A DNA stretch of 64,000 bases. It comes from Diphasiastrum complanatum. Lineage: Eukaryota; Streptophyta; Lycopodiopsida; Lycopodiales; Lycopodiaceae. A program made the translations under genes and the position numbers. Location: contig CM055095.1 in NCBI GenBank assembly GCA_029204225.1, positions 44,937,446 through 45,001,445 of the forward strand, given 5' to 3'. Under the pieces are notes generated by a model. The model did no database searches, had not been told where the DNA came from, and saw only the letters and a list, made by a program, of their open reading frames with translations. The first letter of the stretch is position 1, and the number at the start of each line of letters is the position of its first letter. This document shows, piece by piece, positions 54,748 to 64,000 of the stretch.

Positions 54748-56005
54748 TGTTCCCGATATGCCATGGGCTTCACCCGCAGGAGAGGGTCTAAACTCGATGT
54801 TCCCGAGCGGGAACGTGGTGCTCAAAACCATTTGGCGAGGGATGGCGGGGTGGGCATGCGTTGGTTCTAGCGCTAGCATGCCGTCCGCCATCACTTGCCG
54901 CGATGGCGCTGTTCCTGGGCGGCCCATGCCGCGCCAGGGAGCGGCGCTCACGCTTCGACTATTCCGATTCGGTGCCCTCACGGAGTCAGAAACGGGACCC
55001 GAGCCTTGCATCCGGCTGTTGTAAAGCTGACTCAGGTGCACCCAGCGTGCCCTGTAAGACTCTAAGGTGTGACACTCTCTAAGGTCCCAGATCAAGTTAG
55101 AACGTCAAGGACTGAGCCTCCGACTTGTGGTGAGCCAGTCAAGTAGTCACAAGTCATGAGCTAGCTCTGGAGCTCGAGTCATGGCCTAGTTAGGAAGCAA
55201 GTTGATTCTGCCACCGGAACGGCTCTCGAGACCCATGTCCGGGAGCCAGACTGATTCTGTCAGGCTTGCCAGGCTTAATTAGCAAAATAAAAAGTAAGTC
55301 CCAAAAAGCGTGCTTTACTAAAAAGCACTATGTTTCAGAACCGAGGGGGTGCGCCGAATCACAGCAGAACTATAGGGGGAGTCCAGCAGATAGAAACTTG
55401 GGCAACTCAACCAGCGCCAGGAATCCAGTCGCCAGGTCTCAGCTCCCTCTACCAGCACGAGCCATGCACAATGCCCAACATGTGTTGGTGGCCCCGAGAC
55501 CGGTCAGTCTATGTATGAATGTAACCTCTTCCAAATCTAATAAAGTTGATCCTTGGGTATGATTACCATTTTGGTTTTGCCTCCGGGACTGGTCCAAGTG
55601 GAAGGACCCTTACTACAACCTTTTTGCGTCACTGGCGCCTAAGGGTCCCTGTCATCGACATGGGGCTTGCCGCTATGCCAATCGGTCAGTTTGGCGACCA
55701 CTATGCCTTGGGTTTCATGTGTGGCTTGTCCTTTGCCTTTGGTTACCTTTTGGGGACGGATTTTGAGTTGGCTTTCGGGTTGGTTGGGATTCCAGTTTTC
55801 TTAAGTCTGAATGGTTAAGCTTGTTACGTTTCTGAGTTGGCTTTTACGTAAGTGCATGATGGATGAATGTTAGACTTAAGCGCGTGTTGGGGAAACCGCT
55901 CAAGTCCTAGCGCCCTTTGAGGCGCCATGGGCGCCAACGCAAAGGGGTCCCGGAATGTGTCCGAAGGCGAGGCCCGACATTCACCGAGGACAGTCACGGA
56001 GAGGC
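54748..56005. other. GC-rich insertion of unknown class inside copia-10
   Basis: Copia-10 integrase breaks off at FVHVP (about 56005) and resumes at IETRKKEDPSAV (about 54747). The 1.25 kb between is clearly more GC-rich than its surroundings. AATAAAG at about 55536-55542 and short direct phrases (TTCCCGA at about 54750 and 54801) are visible. I could find no clear target duplication or terminal inverted repeat, so it may be a solo LTR or a captured segment. The open frames inside (for example 55546-55818) do not match a known family. Confidence 0.6.
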
Positions 56006-56412
56006 ACATGCACAAAGCATACACAGGCAAAAATCCTAAGATGATCTACCTTAGGCTTTTTCTTATACAACATCTCAAATGGTGTCTTTCCTCCTATTGC
56101 AAGATTTGTAAGCCTATTACAAAGATAGTTTGCACATGCAACTGCCTCTCCCCAAAATTCTTTAGTCAGAGAAGCTTCCAGCCTAATGGCTTTTGCACAT
56201 TCACACAAAGTTCTATTTTTTCTCTCAACAACTCCATTTTGATGAGGAGTATATGAACAAGAGAACTCTCTTTGAATACCCTCTCTCTCACAAAAGTCTT
56301 TAAACTTATTGGGAGTGTATTCCCCTCCACTATCACTTCTTAAAGCTTTTATCTTGAAAGGAAACTGCTTCTCTACATAAGCTTTAAAAGTAAGAAAAAC
56401 ATCATAAACCAT
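56006..56412 (-). pseudogene. copia-10 integrase core
   Basis: The frame reads FKIKALRSDSGGEYTPNKFK (second Asp) and YTPHQNGVVERKNRTLCECA (Glu), then FWGEAVACANYLCNRLTN, KTPFEMLYKKKPKVDHLRIF and CFVHVP, where the GC-rich insertion begins. The first Asp is in the upstream frame (LVHSDVHFSS). A stop near 56413 divides them. Confidence 0.85.
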
Positions 56413-56418
56413 GGCTTT

Positions 56419-57972
56419 TCAAGACAACATATAGATCCAAGAATGTCTTGTATAATCATCTACAAAAGAGACAAAGCAGTTGGCTCCTCCTTTGCTCTTA
56501 GTTGATGAGAAATGAACATCTGAGTGTACAAGTTCAAATGGTTGCTTTGTCTTGATACTTGATCTAGGAAAAGGCCTTCTGTGTGACTTTGCCAGCACAC
56601 AAGCTTCACAAGGTAGAAGCTCCTTTGACAGTGTATTTGGTAGACCAACAACTTTTCCTTCTTTGACCATAGATTGCATGGCTTTGAAATTGGGATGACC
56701 CAATCTCTTATGCCATAGATCCTCCTGTAGGACCTTGGTCTCATAAGCAATATTTGAAATGTTAGCACTCTCCCTAGAATCTAGTTTGTACAGCTTACCA
56801 ATTCTAGATCCTCTAGCAATAACTTCATTTTCTCTTGAGATTATACACTTGTCAACTTGAAACTTGACATCCAATCCACTATCAAACAACTGTCCTACAC
56901 TAATGAGACTCTTAGTCAATCTAGGTACATACAGTACATCATGTAAGCAAAAAGATTTTGATGATGATGCATGTAATGGAATGCTACCTATTCCTTCAAT
57001 CCTACACTCTACATCATTAGCAGTATAGATTGACCTTTTTGCACCTAGATATGGCATGAGATTAGTGAAAGAGTTCCTAGAATTAGACATGTGGGACTCT
57101 ACACCCTCACACTCATTCTCATTAGTAAGGTTAGCTTGCTTAGATTGGTTCTTCTTCTTGAAACAATTTGATGTATAATGTCCTTTCTTTCCACAGAAAA
57201 AACACTTGATCTTTGACAACTTCTTCTTGCTACTGGATATTGCACCTTGTGAGGACTGATCCTCACCACCTTCTTTGGCTTTGTCCTTCTTGAAGTGTTG
57301 TTGTCCTTTGCCCTTGCCTCTTGACTTGTCTCTAATGAAGAGTGCTTTGTCATCTCCACCATCTTTCAATGAAAGTCTGTTGATCCTCAACATCTTGTTC
57401 TCTTGCCTGCTTTCTTCAGCAATGAGAACACCTTGCAGTGTCTCCAAGGATAGAGGATCCTCTCTGACAACATAAGTCTGCACAATATTGTCATACTCAT
57501 CTCTAAGTCCATTTAGGACTACTTGAACAAGTTCAGTGTTTTTAAGAGCATCACTAATACTAGCTAACTCTTGATGAAGATCCTTAACTCTCATGACATA
57601 TGATGAAGCACTCTCATCTACTCTCTGATAACTTAGAAATATTTGGTTTCTAATTGTAAGCAATCTAGAAGTATTTTTTATTTCATAGATTATTTTTAGA
57701 GTATCCCAAGCTTCCTTGGCAGTGGTGCATGTACTGATCTCTCTTAACACTTCATTGGTAACATTCATTTTTATAAAATGAAGGGCAATTCTGGTTCATT
57801 TGTGGAATGTTGCAGCTTCATTAGGTGCAGCGGGCTCTTCTTCAGCTCCACTCACAATATCCATTACATCTGGTAGAATCAACAATGATTCCATTCTGAT
57901 CTTTCACATTGCATAATTGGAAGATGTTAATCTCTCACTGTGCTCTAAGAAATGTGAACTAGATGAAGACAT
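56419..57972 (-). pseudogene. copia-10 gag to integrase start; protease active site deleted
   Basis: The start is the Met at 57972 (MSSSSSHFLEHSERLTSSNY). Two stops (one TGA in place of the Trp of NYAMWKIRM) precede a 449-codon open frame (57768-56419), the longest retroelement frame here. It holds AWDTLKIIYEIKNTSRLL, SSYVMRVKDLHQELASISD, the knuckle CFFCGKKGHYTSNC (about 57200-57155), LYVPRLTKSLISVGQLF, LWHKRLGHPNFKAMQSM, CEACVLAKSHRRPFP and ELVHSDVHFSS. Between knuckle and SHMSNSRNSF the sequence is ECEGVE, where the family has the protease core W-x-(V/I)-DSGAS: the catalytic Asp has been removed by an in-frame deletion. Confidence 0.87.
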
Positions 57973-58728
57973 GTTCTTGGTGAGAAATTCTAGTAATGAT
58001 AAAAAATGGATTTGAAAGGATGTTGCTTGCTATCTCAATCTAGGATCTAACACAGATGTTGATCCACCCTATGAAATCTAGCAACAGATGTGAGAACAAA
58101 TTCTCAATACAAAAAATCAATCTATCTTGAATTTGGATCTTGCTTCAGTCACAAAAGAAGAAGCACATGCAAGCAAGAAGTCTATCTCTCCCACGAGTTT
58201 CAATGTACTGATAAAAGAACTTACTTTCAACCCAAACACAGTAATATGTGTGAAATGAAAATTCTAAGACCTCAGAACACTCACTTCTATCCAATCCTAC
58301 TTGATTGACAGTGAAAATTGATGAAAATGATTAAAAAGACAGATGTGTGCTCACTTTGGCATATCCCACGAGTTGAGTACCCTCTCAGACTCTATGATTG
58401 CCTAAAACTCTTCTAAAAACAAATCAAATTGATTTAGAAATAAGAGCAACACATTCTACTCTCCAATACCTATCCAACAAGCTATAGAACATCAAATTTG
58501 GATCATTTCTTGAGAAGCAACACTCATTAATGAGGGCTGATTTCACACGTCCGAGCTCTCTATCCATACAGTACTCTGCTGGAACATATCAGCCTTGATT
58601 TGATCCATAGATTGCTTGTTTCTTAGCGAGTTTGAATCCTTCTCCAAAATCAAAGTTCCTGCAAGCAAAAACACTGATGATTTGATGTATACACCCTCAC
58701 CTCTTCAAAGCATGAAGCTCTGATACCA
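57973..58728 (-). other. copia-10 leader with primer binding site
   Basis: Noncoding. The primer site complement lies at 58717-58728 directly against the LTR. Confidence 0.75.
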
Positions 58729-59107
58729 TGTGAAGTTTTTAGCACGTATGAACTTCACCACACACCCTACAGGATCTTACTGAGGTGTTGTGATTGCACA
58801 AGATTGATTAAAGAACAGTATGCTTGAAAAATCTAAGGCAAGAGCACAATGGCATACATCTGATGAAAAAATCTAACTCTTATATTTTGTAGGGACGTCT
58901 CCACCTGGTAAAACAGCTGCAAATTACTGGTGTGAAGACAGGTGCCAAGATGATGTGGAAATTCACTAGAAAATAGTTTTCCAAACATAAAGGATGTTGA
59001 GGCATATATTCACACTCCTTATATGTACAACATGAATTCTAGTGGAAATTATCATGGACATGACCCCAAACTCGAGATAGGAAGATAATATTTTAATAAT
59101 CTTCACA
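58729..59107 (-). repeat. copia-10 5' LTR (379 bp)
   Basis: The ends match the 3' LTR. The middle (about 58882-59008) is unrelated to the 3' LTR middle. It begins with a TTTTGTAG phrase resembling a splice acceptor, followed by about 26 open codons (RLHLVKQLQITGVKTG and so on). Confidence 0.87.
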
Positions 59108-59112
59108 ATGCA

Positions 59113-59389
59113 TAGCCCTATGTTCCCTATACATAGATTCAACTAGAATAGAGTCCTATGCATGGACCAACTATTCATAGAATTGCTATTGATAACTCTA
59201 CACATGCATACACTGTCTCCTTACCTTGTCTAAACTCCACTTAGTGTGTTCTGGGCCTCACAAGGATATTAGTTACTTTCGGGTGATGTCCAGTATAACG
59301 TGGCATAACTAATAGCTTGTTTCACTGGAGTACCGTGTATCCAAGACTAGGAGTATACAGTATCCTATGTATTGGTCATGGACATAACA
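59113..59389 (-). repeat. gypsy-3 3' LTR, first part
   Basis: The minus strand begins TGTTATGTCCATGACC at 59389, following a short purine-rich stretch (AAGTAGGGAAGAA). It is cut at 59112 by copia-10; the remainder is at about 52025-52212. Confidence 0.65.
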
Positions 59390-59417
59390 TTCTTCCCTAC
59401 TTAAATTGTTTCTATCC

Positions 59418-60028
59418 TTAGAAACTAAAATTCAGGAAATTCTTCTTTATGCTATCAACTCTCTCCCACGAATCATCATTCTCAGTACGACCCTTCCACC
59501 AAATTAAGCACTCAGAGATAGAACAATTTCTCAATTGTTTATCTCTGGTTTTGAGCACTTTCTCAAGTTCCAAAGGTATACTAAGTGACAAATCTTCCAA
59601 ATGGGATAAATCCTCATCCGATCCAACTGTATCACCATCATGTAAACTTAGTTTCAAACGACTTACATGAAACACTGGGTGTGCAGTCGATTTTCCTTGA
59701 AGATCGAGTTCATACGCCAAAGAACCAATTCTACGTACAATCTTGAAGGTCCACAATAATGGGTAGACAGCTTATAATGCTTCCCTGTACGTAACGTCTT
59801 AGAATCTTTTGGAATCCTAAGATATACCCAGTCATCAGCTTTAAAATCTCTTGGAGATCTCTTAAGATTGGTATAGTGTTTAGCTCTAACCTGAGCACTC
59901 CGGATACTATCCTTAGCCACTTGCAACATTTCTTGCATATCATTCAAAAAATCAGCAACCTTCTGGATCTTAATAGTCTTCGTCTCTATATTTACTAGAG
60001 ATCTAGGTTGAAAACCGTACATAAGCAT
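59418..60028 (-). pseudogene. gypsy-3 integrase C-terminus and chromodomain
   Basis: KIQKVADFLNDMQEMLQVAK and KHYTNLKRSPRDFKADDWVY (60028-59663) are followed, after a shift, by FKIVRRIGSLAYELDL and AHPVFHVSRLKLSL. A chromodomain-like tail reads PLELEKVLKTRDKQ and CLIWWKGRTENDDSWERVD (about 59575-59455). Chromodomains of chromoviruses help direct integration to chromatin marks. Confidence 0.82.
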
Positions 60029-60100
60029 AAAAGGAGTGTAACCTATAGTAGAATGTTTTCTACTATTATATGCATACTCAACCAGTGGGAGATAATCTTC

Positions 60101-60676
60101 TCAATGAGATTGCCTGTGAGAAACATACGTCCTCAAAATATCTTCCATAGTTTGATTAGTCCTTTTTGTTTGGGCATCTGATTCAGGATGATCAGAAGAA
60201 CTCAAACTCAAAGAAGTTTCCAGTTTATGGAATACTGCTGACCAAAAGTGACCTATGAACTTAGGATCTCTATCACTAACAATGTCACTTGCAGACCATA
60301 CAACCGAAATAATCTCAACAAAGATCTGGGCTAAATCAGAAACCTTTATAGTTGACTTGACTGGTATGAATGCAGCTAACTTAGTTAGCCGATCCACTAC
60401 AATACAAATAGAATCATTTTGTCGTTGGGTCTTTGGAAGTCCAACTACAAATTCCATAGAGATGCTTTCCCATTTCTTATCTGGGATATCTAACGGATGC
60501 AACAAACTACCAACCTTATGGCGTTCAGCCTTTGCTAGTTGACAGGGTTTGCATTTAACAACATATGACTCGACATATGGCTTGATCTTTGGCCAAGAAA
60601 ATTTTCTCTTAGCCAAGTCCAAATTCCTGTGTATATGGTGATGTCTTGCACAGGGTATGTCATGACATTCAAACAA
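60101..60676 (-). pseudogene. gypsy-3 integrase core, catalytic residues altered
   Basis: This open 191-codon frame has the H2C2 zinc site (HHHIHRNLDLAKRKFSW and CKPCQLAKAERHK). WESISMEFVVGLPK has Glu for the first catalytic Asp (family SMDF). DIVSDRDPKFIGHFW keeps the second Asp. DHPESDAQTKRTNQTMEDIL has Lys where the family has the catalytic Glu (QTER). Two of three active-site residues are changed, so it would not be active although the frame is open. Confidence 0.85.
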
Positions 60677-60847
60677 AATCTTCCGTTTGAGCTCATCATC
60701 ACCAGGTACGCAAACTTTCCCATTCCGAAGTAGTAATCCGTCTCAAATGGTGAACTGTTCCACAATCTTCTTATCTTTCTTAGTTAGTTGAGTCCCCTGT
60801 GTTCCTGACTCAACACTGTCCACATTTCTTCCGGTCTGAACAATATT

Positions 60848-61555
60848 TCAAATGTGACCAAAATGGGAATCTGATTCATATTTTTCTCTTAGAAAAAGAT
60901 ATAGATCCGTAGAAATCTGGGTGAATGACAACTCGTTCAGTTCACCGATCAGACTAAGAGCATCTGCAACTTGATTAGAGCTGTCTCTTATGTAATAGAT
61001 TTCATGATCGAATTCTTGCATCAATTCAGCCCATCGAGCTTTTCTCCCTCGAAGATCATGTTGATTACAAAAATACTTAAGAGGCTGGTGATCCGTATAC
61101 ACTACAAACTTACTACCATACAAGTAGTGTCTACAGGTTTTAAGTGGATGGATTACAGCAAAAAATTCTTTTTCCTGTGTAGTATAATGCAACTGAGGAC
61201 CAGTGAATTTTTTGCTTTCAAACGCTAGTGGCCTATCCATTTGTAATAGAACTGCTTTAACTGCAACATCACTTGCGTCTGTTCTCACGACATAAGGTAA
61301 ATCTGGATTTGCAATTTGTAACATGGGAGCTAAAACAATCATTGTCTTAAGTTTCTTAAAACACTGATTCAATTTCTCGTTCCAAACAACAGGCGGACTA
61401 GGTTGATTCCTCTTTTTCTTTTTATTAACAATTCCTTTTGTCAAATTATTAAGCGGTGCTGCTAACTTAGCATAATCCTCAATAAATCTCTTGAAGTAAA
61501 GTGTAAAACCTAAAAAAGACTTTAACTGCCTCAATTTCCAAAATTGGCCACTCAA
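60848..61555 (-). pseudogene. gypsy-3 RT thumb and RNase H
   Basis: QLKSFLGFTLYFKRFIEDYA and AAPLNNLTKG are the end of reverse transcriptase. RNase H has VVRTDASDVAVKAVLLQ (Asp), YTTQEKEFFAVIHPLKTCRH (Glu), FVVYTDHQPLKYF (Asp) and SNQVADALS. The 235-codon frame is open. It joins the RT frame upstream with a phase change. Confidence 0.85.
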
Positions 61556-62178
61556 TCACAATCTTGATTTTATCCTCGTCAATCTTGATCTCATTTACTA
61601 TGATCTTATGACCGAGATAAAGCAACTCTTGCTTAAAGAGTTCACACTTGGACTCTTTAGCGTAGAGTAACTCCTGACGGAGCTTCATCAAGAAGATTTT
61701 TAAGTGTTCTACGTGTTCCATCAAGGATTTATTGTAAACGAGAATATTGTCTAAGAATACTACCACAAACTTTTCCAAATATGGACGAAATAAATCGTTC
61801 ATCATTTGCTGGAACGTTGTTGGAGCATTCGTTAATCCAAATCGCAACACTAGAGATTCATAATGACCAAATCTAAAACGAAAACCTGTCTTTTGAACAT
61901 TTTCTGACTTAATTCTTAATTGATGGTATCCCCACCTGAGATCTATCTTGGTGAAATACCGTGCTCCACCCAAGCGATCTACAAGGTCATCCATTCTAGG
62001 TAATGGATATTTATTCTTTATAGTCACTTTATTAAGGCCCTTGTAATCCACACATCCTAAAACCTCCATCTTTCTTCGCTTTAAGAAGAACAGGAGCGCC
62101 CCATGGTGATTTACTAGGTTGTACTTTTCCCGTCCTCTAATAGTTTTCTTTCTACATTGGCAAGATTAGTGAATTGCT
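61479..62178 (-). pseudogene. gypsy-3 reverse transcriptase, catalytic Asp to Asn
   Basis: Just upstream, one frame reads QPSKSPWGAPVL. The 62069-61479 frame then has CVDYKGLNKVTIKNKYPLPR, YFTKIDLRWGYHQLRI and APTTFQQMMNDLF. The catalytic box is VVFLDNILVYNKS (about 61755-61725), where the family has FLDDILVYS; the second Asp of the YxDD-type motif is Asn. The 5' pol and gag are missing beyond about 62178. Confidence 0.85.
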
Positions 62179-62926
62179 TGTTTTTGTAACCAAAGATCTT
62201 TAGATGATTTGGATCTGAATTGATCCCAAATCTTTCACATGTTAAAATTTCACAATGCTAGCTTGACCAATTTGGTCATATTGCTTATAAATTGTATTAT
62301 GGTCATGTTGTGGCTTGTCACACATGCCAAATAGCATAGGATACTCATTCCTAACCTATCATAGGAGTGGCACCTTTGGAATGAGTCCAAATAGTGTTTG
62401 GACAGGCTAGATAAATTCTAGGATCTAAAAATAGCATGTTTTACATTGTTTTTGGATCTCAAAATCTTGACCCCAAGTTAGGGTGGATCCAATGACCTAT
62501 TGGGGTAGATGTTAGGGTTAGGATATGATAAGTTCAGAGGTGCCCTAATATGCTTAGATCCGAGCTTAAAAAGTATAAATGTATGATGGGATTTCCATTC
62601 AAATATCAAGAGAAATCGAGTTTTTCCACTTCTATCATCATTGTCTTTTAGTGACGAGTTCTAGCTATTGAATGTGAGTGTTCTTATGCATTATTTGCTT
62701 GGTTTTGAAGGTACTGAACCTGTTTACAGGTTTGAGAAGCTTGTTGTACTTTACTTTGGTTCATTTGATCAAATCTATGTGCCTAATGTGGAGTTAAATG
62801 CCAAATTTGCTAGTTTTGGTAACTAGTCCTGATTTTAGCTCATAGTCTGGATCTAGATCTTTGATTTGAGCATCCTCCATCACTTTTAGGATTGATTGGT
62901 ATTCATTTTGCTATAAAATTTTGTCA
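62179..62926 (+). repeat. copia-11 5' LTR
   Basis: The right edge is fixed by the primer site. The left edge TGTTTTTG at 62179 is chosen because gypsy-3 coding (KQFTNLANVERKLLEDG) is readable up to about there; it is approximate. AAAAAGTATAAATG near 62570 could be the promoter. Confidence 0.5.
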
Positions 62927-63149
62927 TGGTATCAGATCCTAATCAAAAGTGAGCTTTAGATTTGATTTTCTCAAGCTTAGATCCTAGATTTGAGTAGTAC
63001 TGGCTTTGCTCTTGTTACTAGTTGCTAATCTAGTAGTTGTACCTTCAAATTTGGTTTCATTTGAGTGATAATAGATCAAAGAGAACTTGTTTTGTTGAGT
63101 TATAGTTGCAGGAACCAAGATTGACCCATTTCCATTCAACCAAACCAAA

Positions 63150-63490
63150 AAGCCATAAGTGCCTATCTTTTGGACTCTAGTGATAGATTGAACTCTTCAA
63201 ATTATTCAATTTGGAAGTTAAGAATGGAATCCATCCTTATCATGCAAGATTTGATAAATATTGTGAATGGAGAGGAAGATGAGCCAATCCATCCACAAGA
63301 AGCAACTAAATACCAGAGAAGGTGCAAGATTGCACTTCATTGTATTAAGATGAATGTTGCAAATGATTTGCTCAAAGAAGTAGGAGCATGTACCTCAGCC
63401 CAAGAGGCTTGGGAGACTCTTCAAAAGATTTATGAGTCCAAGAATACCTCAAGGTTACTTCCCCTCAAGAACCAAGTTCTTCAATGTTTC
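63150..63490 (+). pseudogene. copia-11 gag N-terminal half
   Basis: SAYLLDSSDRLNSSNYSIWK, LRMESILIMQDLINIVNGEE, VANDLLKEVGACTSAQEAWE and TLQKIYESKNTSRLLPLKNQ are intact copia gag codons. No ATG in phase is visible at the usual place. The frame runs into unrelated sequence after VLQCF. Confidence 0.82.
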
Positions 63491-64000
63491 TGTTGACAGA
63501 TCCCCTGATCCAGAGGATCTATTTACTACGGTTTTTTTCCTTCTTGCTTACAGCTTCTACGGCTTGGTATTCTACCTGTTACCAGGCTTCAGGGCATTTG
63601 TTATGTGTGCTCTTGATCTTAAAATGCCAAACTAGTCAGAAGGGACAGATTGTCATTGTAGTATATTTTTTGTCCTGCCTGTCAGAGGACTACTCAAGGG
63701 CGTCTCTCTTGAACGCACTTACATTCTAAAAAAGATGCAAGCCAAGAACGCTCATTCACAGATCAGAGTGCAGCCCATATGAACATTCAAAAGATTCTAC
63801 AGCTATCTACTCCTAAAAATGAACTAAATCAAATCCTAAGCATTATTAAACTGAGCCGCACTTGCATAAATTGACAAAACAAGGACCAAGAACTAATCTA
63901 CAACATTTTAGGAGTCCAAGAATCAAGAAACCAACCAGACTTTTGATTTTTGGACACCCCAAGAACATCAAGAACTAGAATGTCAGAGAATATGCAAGAT
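63491..64000. other. no gene recognised
   Basis: This begins exactly where the copia-11 gag match ends, so it is either an insertion or the flank of a deletion. The plus-strand frames here show no family. Confidence 0.4.

Larger units (their letters stand above)
52213..59107 (-). mobile_element. copia-10, inserted in the gypsy-3 LTR
   Basis: Minus-strand 5' LTR 59107-58729, primer site TGGTATCAGAGC (58728-58717), gag, knuckle, integrase, reverse transcriptase, RNase H, purine tract AAGGAGGAG (52937-52929) and 3' LTR 52928-52213. Target duplication ATGCA is perfect (52208-52212, 59108-59112). A GC-rich insertion occupies about 54748-56005. The two LTRs share their ends but not their middles. 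Confidence 0.92.
52025..62178 (-). mobile_element. gypsy-3: chromovirus, 5' end lost, 3' LTR split by copia-10
   Basis: Minus-strand reverse transcriptase, RNase H, integrase and C-terminal chromodomain (62170-59418), then the 3' LTR. The LTR starts TGTTATGTCC at 59389, runs to 59108, is interrupted by copia-10, and resumes from 52212 to about 52025. The 5' part (gag, protease) ends at about 62178, where copia-11 begins. Confidence 0.82.
62179..63490 (+). mobile_element. copia-11: 5' LTR and truncated gag
   Basis: Plus-strand LTR (about 62179-62926) ends TTTTGTCA and is followed directly by primer site TGGTATCAGATCC (62927), a leader and a gag that breaks off near 63490. No knuckle, pol or 3' LTR is seen. 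Confidence 0.75.

Noticed and set aside
55546-55818. 90-codon plus-strand frame with hydrophobic glycine-rich sequence
   Set aside because: It lies in GC-rich insertion DNA where long frames occur by chance. It has no family features and no sign of a gene around it.

Overview
The window is nuclear DNA of a land plant. It holds an intronless GT37 (xyloglucan-type) fucosyltransferase gene, and the mobile DNA is Ty1/copia and Ty3/gypsy (including a chromovirus). The first strand primer sites match plant initiator-Met tRNA (TGGTATCAGAGC type). The species cannot be fixed from the sequence. The region is gene-poor and built mostly from nested, mutated LTR retrotransposons.

Layout. 1-3607: 5' half of a minus-strand copia element (copia-1), with a complete 404-bp TRIM (terminal-repeat retrotransposon in miniature) in its gag. 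Each TRIM LTR carries a tRNA-like gene. 4976-5697: two exons of an unrecognised host gene. 6324-6844: LINE reverse transcriptase relic. 6845-9374: copia-2, a gag-only element with two LTRs. 10080-10720, 11107-11900, 13870-16965 and 17580-18760: old copia and gypsy relics. 21701-23640: unrecognised minus-strand coding remnants. 23641-23986: a histone H3-like fragment cut by copia-5 (23987-27271). 29330-30514: copia-6 gag, split by copia-7 (30515-36928, complete, target duplication GTGTG).

37617-39332 is the fucosyltransferase gene. 40690-50600 is copia-8, split by copia-9 (43326-48949, target duplication GATCT). 50983-51835 has an LTR-like promoter/polyA segment and a minisatellite. About 52025-62178 is a minus-strand chromovirus (gypsy-3). 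Its 3' LTR was hit by copia-10 (52213-59107, target duplication ATGCA), which itself carries a GC-rich insertion of unknown class at about 54748-56005. 62179-63490 is the 5' end of plus-strand copia-11.

Function. Only the fucosyltransferase is an intact gene: a Golgi cell-wall glycan enzyme. The two-exon fragment at 4976-5697 may belong to a working gene whose other exons I could not place. None of the retroelements has an unbroken gag-pol, so any movement would need enzymes from elsewhere. The TRIM is the best candidate for recent activity: its LTRs differ at 2 of 144 bases and its 5-bp target duplication is perfect. The most notable finding is the tRNA-like Pol III unit inside those LTRs.
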